A DNA stretch of 64,000 nt from Mycolicibacterium llatzerense (lineage in GTDB: Bacteria > Actinomycetota > Actinomycetes > Mycobacteriales > Mycobacteriaceae), in assembly GCF_000878195.1 (NCBI RefSeq), contig NZ_JXST01000031.1, positions 16,123-80,122 of the forward strand. Reading direction: 5' to 3'. This document shows, piece by piece, positions 59,252 through 64,000 of this stretch. Every line of letters begins with the position of its first letter. The first letter of the stretch is position 1. A program made the translations under genes and the position numbers. Below the pieces are notes generated by a model. That model was given only the letters and a program-made list of their open reading frames with translations. It made no database searches and was not told the origin of the DNA.

Positions 59252-59866
59252 CTACCGGGGCCTGTTCGGTCTCAGAACTGCGACCAGGAAGTCGGAATCG
59301 TCGGTGAACGGCCGCACATCCCACGTGGACAACAGCAGGTCCGGGGTAAGCCCGGCTTCGGTCACGTCGGCGAAGAAGTCGCTGAACGGGTAGTCGCGGC
59401 CGGCACCGAAACCGATCACCGCGCGGCCGTCGTCGGCCAGGTGGGCGCCAAGCCGGGAGAGCACCTGAACGCGGGTGCTCGGGGCGACGAACGTCATCAC
59501 GTTGCCGGCCGACACGATGAGATCGAACGGCTCAGGGATGCCGCGAGCAGGCAGGTCGAGCTCGGCGAGGTCTCCCACCAGCCAGCGCGGCCCGGGGTGA
59601 TCCTCCTCGGCGGCCGCGATCAAAGCGGGGTCGACGTCCACCCCGACCACGTCGTGCCCAGCCTCGGCGAGGTATCCGCCGATCCGGCCGGGCCCACAAC
59701 CGGCGTCGAGAATGCGGGCGCCGCGGGCAGCCATCGCGTCGATCAGGCGGGCTTCGCCGACCAGGTCTTCACCGGCGCGGGCCAATGTCCGGAAGCGATC
59801 GATGTACCACTGCGAGTGCGCGGGATTCGCCTCGACCTTTTGCATCCAGAGGCTCTGTTCGATCAT
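59252..59866 (-). CDS. Class I SAM-dependent methyltransferase
   Basis: A 204-residue methyltransferase with motif I ILDAGCGPGRIGGYL (about 52-66), VGVDVDP (motif II) and LIVSAGNVMTF. Substrate unknown. Its stop is one base from the FKBP start, so they form an operon although their functions look unrelated. The N-terminal WYIDRFRTLARAGEDLVGEA helix is typical of the small-molecule branch. Confidence 0.88.
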   Translation of the reverse strand: MIEQSLWMQKVEANPAHSQWYIDRFRTLARAGEDLVGEARLIDAMAARGARILDAGCGPGRIGGYLAEAGHDVVGVDVDPALIAAAEEDHPGPRWLVGDLAELDLPARGIPEPFDLIVSAGNVMTFVAPSTRVQVLSRLGAHLADDGRAVIGFGAGRDYPFSDFFADVTEAGLTPDLLLSTWDVRPFTDDSDFLVAVLRPNRPR

Positions 59867-59933
59867 GCCCCGATTCTTCCACTCGTCGACCGTCAGCCCT
59901 ATGCAGGGATATTTGCCCGCATGGGGCTCACAG

Positions 59934-60449
59934 TCACGCGGCGTCCAGCTCTGTCGGCACGGTCAGGCCCAGCAGCCGCAGCAGTTCCGTGAGTTTGTGA
60001 TCGAGTTGCCTGCCCACCGCCGCGATCTGTGGGTCGCCGAAGCTACCGAACTTGCTCGATGGTTGGTCGATGCTGAAATGCACTGCGCCGTAGAGATCCT
60101 CGTAGATGGCCGCGCGCATCGGTGCGTAGAGCATGACGCCGGGATCGCGGCGGAACATCGTTTCGGCGATGACGTTGTTGCCCACCATGTAGGTGATCGC
60201 GCGGGTCGGGTTGCCCGCCAGTGCCATCATGGGCGTCGGATCGAACGTCCAGAAGTTGACGAACGAATGCGGAGCGCGCGCTGCGGTGTAGCGCTGTACG
60301 GCAGCCAGGTCACCTGATTCGATCACTTCGGTGAGTTCGGCGAAATCGATTGTGGGTACCAGGGTTTCGAAACGCCGGCGCAGTCCGTCGAAGGAGTCAT
60401 CGGTGTCGACGACGAAGCGGTTGACCTGGTGCGGGATGGCCGTGGTCAT
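59934..60449 (-). CDS. DUF302-family protein
   Basis: A 171-residue cytoplasmic protein of the DUF302 fold (FVVDTDDSFDGLRRRFETLVP, an YMVGNNVIAETMFRRDPGVM stretch and LYAPMRAAIYED). The family has a swapped beta-alpha-beta dimer fold and unknown biochemical function. Its ATG comes one base after the stop of the upstream membrane-protein gene (TGACATG), so the two are co-translated and share the TetR-facing promoter. Confidence 0.85.
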   Translation of the reverse strand: MTTAIPHQVNRFVVDTDDSFDGLRRRFETLVPTIDFAELTEVIESGDLAAVQRYTAARAPHSFVNFWTFDPTPMMALAGNPTRAITYMVGNNVIAETMFRRDPGVMLYAPMRAAIYEDLYGAVHFSIDQPSSKFGSFGDPQIAAVGRQLDHKLTELLRLLGLTVPTELDAA

Positions 60450-60450
60450 G

Positions 60451-61188
60451 TCAGGCTCCGACCAGGATCGACTTGGACGCCGTAGGCGCGGCCGTCGAGA
60501 GCTTGCGCAACGACACGATGTGCAGCGCCGCGGCGAGGGGCACCAGAGTGGTCGGAATCAGCACGAGTGGCAGCAGGGCGATCTGCTCGGTCGACGGCGA
60601 TAGCTGCAGCACGTGCGCAAGGCCCGGCGCCGCGGTGACGCCGAGTGCCGTTGCGACTACCAGGTCGAGCAGTCCCAGTGTGTTGAACCACACCAGTCGT
60701 CGGCCGGCGTTCCCATTCCGAAGATGGCGGGCCAGGTAGATCGCACCGAAACCGATTGCGATATCACCCAATCCGGCGGGCAGTGCGAATCCGGCGGGTA
60801 GTCCGCCAATTGCCATCACGATCAGGAAGGCGGCCCCTTCGATCCGGAAGATCTGCGCGACGGTCAGCCACCACTGGGTGTCCGGCTGATCCAGGATTCG
60901 GGACGCGACCGGGGTCCTGGTCGCGAGCAGGACCGCCACGAGGGGTACGACCATGCCCAAGGCCAACCACGGTTCGATCTTCGCCGGGGCGAACCGATAT
61001 ACCTCGGCGTGGGCAAGCATCGAGCTCACCAAAATCCAAGTGGTCCAGAGGGTTCCGAATATGGCGGCGATTCGGGTGGCCCGCCGCCTCCCTAGATTCG
61101 CGGCGATGGCGCCGCGGAACAACATTGCGCTGATTGTCGCGATGGTGCCGACCAACCCGGCCGCCACAATCGCCCATGCATAGCTCAT
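60451..61188 (-). CDS. Seven-helix membrane protein, operon partner of the DUF302 gene
   Basis: A 245-residue protein with about seven transmembrane helices. CGGGAG lies six bases before ATG 61188, deciding against an upstream in-frame ATG at 61206. Noticeable segments are SYAWAIVAAGLVGTIATISA, the ALPAGLGDIAIGF stretch and a WFNTLGLLDLVVATALG helix. No transporter or enzyme family recognised. It is divergent from the TetR gene at 61297, with 108 bases between the starts. Confidence 0.75.
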   Translation of the reverse strand: MSYAWAIVAAGLVGTIATISAMLFRGAIAANLGRRRATRIAAIFGTLWTTWILVSSMLAHAEVYRFAPAKIEPWLALGMVVPLVAVLLATRTPVASRILDQPDTQWWLTVAQIFRIEGAAFLIVMAIGGLPAGFALPAGLGDIAIGFGAIYLARHLRNGNAGRRLVWFNTLGLLDLVVATALGVTAAPGLAHVLQLSPSTEQIALLPLVLIPTTLVPLAAALHIVSLRKLSTAAPTASKSILVGA

Positions 61189-61296
61189 GACATTCTCCCG
61201 ATTCATTGATTTTGTCGAACACTTGGTTAGTTTCCGTACAGCATGTTCAATTGAAGGGAGAGGGCCGAAATTCCGTCAACAACCAATGGGGGCGAG

Positions 61297-61902
61297 ATGT
61301 CCAGAACCGAACAAGAGCCGAAATCTGTTCGGAATTCGGGGAATCGTGGCGCGTCGGTCACCGACCGCCGGGTGCGGCGTACCCGGAAACTGCTCCACTC
61401 CGCCTTCCTGGAACTGGTCGTTGAGCAGGGCTACGACAAGACCACCATCCAGGACATCCTCGACCGCGCCGACGTCGGCCGATCGACCTTCTATGTGCAT
61501 TTCCGTGACAAAGAAGCACTACTGACCGCGAGTTTCGACGACATGCGCGAACAACTCGGCGACGCGCTCGCCGCCATTCCGGCGTCCGGTGCCGTCGACG
61601 TAACCTTGCCCGCGGCAATGCTTTTCGACCACGCGTACCGGCATCAGCAGATCTACCGCGCGCTGTGCGGCCGATATGGCGGCGACGTGGTTCAGCGCCA
61701 TCTGCGCCACTTGATCGGCGACGTCCTTCGTAAGCATCTGCGACCCCAGCTCACCTCTGCGGAGCCCGCTGTGCCCGCTGAGGTGTCGGCGGAGTTCTAC
61801 ACCTCAGCCACGTTGGGTCTGCTGGCGTGGTGGATCGACCATGATTTCTGCAACGGCCCGCAGTGGCTGACGGCGACGTACCGCACGTTGGCGTTGCCCT
61901 GA
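61297..61902 (+). CDS. TetR-family regulator
   Basis: A 201-residue repressor. The helix-turn-helix (about 25-72: YDKTTIQDILDRADVGRSTF followed by YVHFRDKEALL) is standard, and the C-terminal domain has the TetR_C-type AxRHQQIYRALCG pattern. It is divergent from the membrane-protein/DUF302 operon, its probable target. The gap contains separated half-sites (GAACA ... TGTTC, 61214-61249) rather than a compact palindrome. Confidence 0.88.
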   Translation: MSRTEQEPKSVRNSGNRGASVTDRRVRRTRKLLHSAFLELVVEQGYDKTTIQDILDRADVGRSTFYVHFRDKEALLTASFDDMREQLGDALAAIPASGAVDVTLPAAMLFDHAYRHQQIYRALCGRYGGDVVQRHLRHLIGDVLRKHLRPQLTSAEPAVPAEVSAEFYTSATLGLLAWWIDHDFCNGPQWLTATYRTLALP

Positions 61903-61921
61903 TTTCTCGGCCGGAGCTGAC

Positions 61922-62221
61922 ATGATCGCTGGCATGCACCGTCCGTCTCGTCGATCGATGGTGATCGCCAACAAGATCGGCATCGTGGTCGGCCTGGTAC
62001 TGATCGGCGTCGGCATCGTCCGGCTACTGCTGCTGCCTGTCGAGTGCTCGGGGCGGCCGATGAGTCCAGGCCAGACCTGTACCGACCTCGAGAAGGGGCG
62101 AGTCGTCACGCGATCCTTCGATCAGCAGCGGTCTCTGCACAACACAACCGACGGCTTCTTCCTTGTCGGAGGCGTCGTCGTGGCAGCGGGCAGCGCCTTA
62201 CAGCTACGCCGAATGGCCTGA
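61922..62221 (+). CDS. Small two-helix membrane protein
   Basis: A 99-residue protein with GGAG seven bases before ATG 61922 (ATG 61934 is possible). Two transmembrane helices (about 18-39 and 78-96) flank an extracytoplasmic loop with two Cys (VECSGRP, GQTCTDLE). No family recognised. It lies 19 bases after the TetR stop, same direction, so may be in its operon. Confidence 0.65.
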   Translation: MIAGMHRPSRRSMVIANKIGIVVGLVLIGVGIVRLLLLPVECSGRPMSPGQTCTDLEKGRVVTRSFDQQRSLHNTTDGFFLVGGVVVAAGSALQLRRMA

Positions 62222-62302
62222 TGAATCTCAGCCGAGCAGAGCCGTGATCGTGGCCCCGCAGCCGATGGCGCCAGCGCAGATGACTACAGCGAGAATGGTG
62301 GG

Positions 62303-62671
62303 ATGACGGACACTGCCCCGATGCCACCCTGCCCTGCGTGTGCCAGCGAGTACACCTACGAGTCCGGCGCGCTCTACGCGTGCCCGATGTGTGCCCACGA
62401 GTGGGCTGCCGGCGATAGCGGGGACTCCGATGCCGACAGTGGGCGAGTGGTGAAGGACGCGGTGGGCAATGTGCTCGCCGATGGCGACAGCGTCACGCTG
62501 GTGAAGAGCGTCAAGGTCTCGGGCGGCGGGGGCGGCGCCATCAAGGTCGGGACCAAGGTCCGCGGCATCACGCTCATCACGGACGGCGTCGGTGACCACG
62601 ACATCGACGCCAACGTGCCGGGTTTCGGTCGCCTTCAGCTCAAGTCGAGCGTCGTCAAGAAGTCCTCCTGA
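62303..62671 (+). CDS. yjdM: PhnA/YjdM-family zinc-ribbon protein
   Basis: A 122-residue protein of the PhnA/YjdM family. The N-terminus is a zinc ribbon with two CPxC pairs (PPCPACASEYTYESGALYAC then PMC), followed by the conserved DGDSVTLVKSVKVSGGGG, KVGTKVRGITL and the C-terminal KSSVVKK. Once linked to phosphonate use in E. coli, the family is now best called of unknown function. It is convergent with the LLM enzyme, two bases apart. Confidence 0.92.
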   Translation: MTDTAPMPPCPACASEYTYESGALYACPMCAHEWAAGDSGDSDADSGRVVKDAVGNVLADGDSVTLVKSVKVSGGGGGAIKVGTKVRGITLITDGVGDHDIDANVPGFGRLQLKSSVVKKSS

Positions 62672-62673
62672 CG

Positions 62674-63690
62674 CTATTGCGCTGATAGTCTCCGCGCGAT
62701 CTCGCCGTACCGCTCGAACCGGTCGGATCCGCCGAGGGCGTTGTACAGCACCACGCGCGTCGCGACGCCCGCATATTTGGCAATGAGCTTGTCCGCCAGC
62801 TCATCCCAGGTGGATTCGGTGGCGAAGGCCGCGATGTGGTCGTCGGTGATCTGCGCCATCATGCCGGCCATGTCGCCGGCCTTCTGCTTCTCGCGCAGGC
62901 GCGCGGTGGTGCCCTCGAAACCGGCCTCGTCCCAGATGAACGCATAGTTCGGGGTGCTGCCGTAGAAGCTCATGCTGGCGCGGACGAGCTCGCGTTCGTT
63001 GTGCCGCTCCTCGTCGGTGTCGCCGACGATCGTCATGGCCGGGATGATCGTGTCGATGTCGGCGGGGGAGCGGCCCGCTTTCTCCGCTCCCGCAGCCACA
63101 TTGGGCAGCACGTGGCGCGCGATGTAGCCCGGCTCGCCGAGTGGGTGAATGTGCACACCGTCCGCGACCTCGCCGGCCATGCGCAACATCCACGGATTCA
63201 CCGCGGCGATGTCGACCTTGGGATCGGGTGCGTCGATGGGCCCCGGGCTCCATTGCGGCGTGATGAAGTCGAGGTCGTAGAAATCGCCGTGATGATCGAG
63301 CTTGCCCGTCCGGAACGCCGTGAAACAGGCTTTCACCGCGCGGACGTAGTCCCGCAACCGCGGGCCGGGCTGCTCGAAGGGCATCCCGTAGCGCCGCACC
63401 ACGTGGGTGCGGACCTGGGTGCCGATGCCCAGCCGGAACTTGCCGCCCGTCGCTTCCTGCAGTTCCCACGCCGACGCCGCGGTGACGAACGGACTTCGTG
63501 GAAAAGCCACCGCGACACCGGTGGACAGCTCGAGTCCCGGAGCGGTCTGGGAGGCGACCGCGGCGCTGAGATATGCGGTCCGTCCGGTCTCGGTCAGCAG
63601 GAGGCCGGAGAATCCGGCGGCCTGCGCGCGACGGGCAAGCGCGCCCATCTGAGCCAATGGCTGCGGAACGGTCATCACGTCGACGTGCAC
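62674..63690 (-). CDS. F420-dependent LLM-class oxidoreductase
   Basis: A 338-residue luciferase-like monooxygenase from GTG 63690. The TIM-barrel segments LLLTETGRTAYLSAA, GKFRLGIGTQVRTHVVRRYG and VDIAAVNPWMLRMAGEVADG match the mycobacterial F420-dependent family (TIGR03617-like). It probably reduces or oxidises a small organic substrate with coenzyme F420. Substrate unknown. A second in-frame start (ATG 63675) exists. It is the last intact gene before the insertion-sequence end. Confidence 0.88.
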   Translation of the reverse strand: MHVDVMTVPQPLAQMGALARRAQAAGFSGLLLTETGRTAYLSAAVASQTAPGLELSTGVAVAFPRSPFVTAASAWELQEATGGKFRLGIGTQVRTHVVRRYGMPFEQPGPRLRDYVRAVKACFTAFRTGKLDHHGDFYDLDFITPQWSPGPIDAPDPKVDIAAVNPWMLRMAGEVADGVHIHPLGEPGYIARHVLPNVAAGAEKAGRSPADIDTIIPAMTIVGDTDEERHNERELVRASMSFYGSTPNYAFIWDEAGFEGTTARLREKQKAGDMAGMMAQITDDHIAAFATESTWDELADKLIAKYAGVATRVVLYNALGGSDRFERYGEIARRLSAQ

Positions 63691-63882
63691 GCTGGCAGCC
63701 TACGGCTGTGGCGCTTGACAACGGTGAGATACCCAGCATCGCAGGCAAAGTCGCCCCTCTGCGCCACCCGAATGGCGGTGCAGCGGGGCGTTGAACAAGC
63801 TGTGGCACTTGTCGGGGGTGCCGGGTATTATCGAACGTATGAGCGAATGCTTGGCGGTGAGTGACCCGGACGCTGTGATGTA

Positions 63883-63953
63883 TCAGGACATCGGTGACAG
63901 TTCTGCATCAGGACATTGGTGACAGTTGGTGTGTCAGGACATTGGTGACAGTT
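63883..63953. repeat. Three 20-bp direct repeats at an insertion-sequence end
   Basis: TCAGGACATTGGTGACAGTT occurs at 63908-63927 and 63934-63953, and with one change (ATCGG) at 63883-63902; spacing 25 and 26. The third copy contains the transposase stop codon. They are probably terminal transposase-binding repeats of the element entering from the right. Confidence 0.7.
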
Positions 63954-64000
63954 CGTCTGGTTTGGGGTGTGAGCCGCGGGGTTTTCCGTTGCCGACGTAG
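63934..64000 (-). mobile_element. 3' end of a transposase gene (IS481-like), runs off window
   Basis: On the minus strand the last 22 codons read YVGNGKPRGSHPKPDELSPM then S and stop. This kind of C-terminus, with the final codons formed by the terminal repeat, is typical of IS481-type elements in actinobacteria. The rest lies to the right of the window, so family assignment is provisional. Confidence 0.6.

Noticed and set aside
61210..61250. Compact TetR palindrome between 61188 and 61297
   Set aside because: Only widely separated GAACA/TGTTC half-sites are present, so I did not annotate an operator.

Overview
The window is chromosomal DNA from a mycobacterium, most likely a fast-growing Mycolicibacterium-type species. 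The evidence is very high GC, frequent GTG/TTG starts, mycobacterial signature proteins (two-domain isocitrate lyase, furA-katG, a CYP125-type P450, a RipD-like NlpC/P60 protein, a PrrB-like kinase, a PknH_C-type lipoprotein, F420-dependent LLM enzyme), TAnnnT -10 boxes placed 6-8 bases before start codons (leaderless mRNAs), and KstR-type operators. I found no rRNA, tRNA or CRISPR array. One mobile element is entered at the extreme right end. Gene density is about one per 0.94 kb.

Layout. 1-7 kb: a truncated D-aminoacylase-type amidohydrolase, a coupled pair of exported lipoproteins (dienelactone-hydrolase fold and a blue-copper protein), and a P450 divergent from a Baeyer-Villiger-type flavoprotein. 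7-12 kb: an actin/Hsp70-fold-like membrane protein with a Pro/Ala tail, an L,D-transpeptidase, an XRE-MmyB regulator with a perfect 25-bp operator, and a CYP125-type steroid hydroxylase. 12-19 kb: a secreted Pro-rich protein, a TetR-controlled molybdopterin oxidoreductase, a nitronate-monooxygenase-type enzyme coupled to a membrane protein, a HAD-IB phosphatase and a steroid-dehydrogenase-like SDR. The CYP125 gene and the nitronate-monooxygenase gene carry near-duplicate promoters, each with a KstR consensus site.

19-32 kb: a GH2 exo-glucosaminidase-type lipoprotein, cinA, an alpha/beta hydrolase, a TerC membrane protein behind a yybP-ykoY manganese riboswitch, yaaA, an alkaline-phosphatase-fold hydrolase, an acyltransferase-3, an exported SGNH hydrolase and a membrane protein with a degenerate GGDEF domain. 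32-39 kb is an oxidative-stress and envelope block: leaderless furA, katG, a strong terminator, a LysR/MFS pair, a MOSC protein, a catalytically dead NlpC/P60 protein, and tpx with a textbook terminator. 39-46 kb: an orphan PrrB-like histidine kinase, two tandem small exported paralogues sharing a Cys-containing C-terminus, a DMT-like permease, an intact 758-residue ICL2 (aceA) and a GAP / glutamine-cyclotransferase / tautomerase series.

46-64 kb: a Ski2-like DUF3516 helicase, a methyltransferase, an alpha/beta-hydrolase fused to a LuxR DNA-binding domain, a second acyltransferase-3, then a divergent TetR and a tightly coupled three-gene operon (38-residue membrane peptide, AveC-like membrane protein, P450) with a facing FAD monooxygenase. 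After this come several secreted or lipid-anchored proteins, an FKBP lipoprotein, a DUF302 / membrane-protein pair divergent from a TetR, a PhnA/YjdM zinc-ribbon protein and an F420-dependent LLM enzyme. The last 70 bases encode the C-terminus of a transposase whose stop codon lies inside the last of three 20-bp direct repeats.

Functional themes are sterol/lipid oxidation under TetR-type control (three P450s, two flavoprotein monooxygenases, an SDR), peroxide and metal homeostasis (furA-katG, tpx, yaaA, Mn riboswitch-terC) and a large exported/cell-wall complement. The order NMO ... cinA ... katG-furA ... aceA resembles the M. tuberculosis Rv1894c-Rv1916 interval as I remember it; this synteny was not computed.
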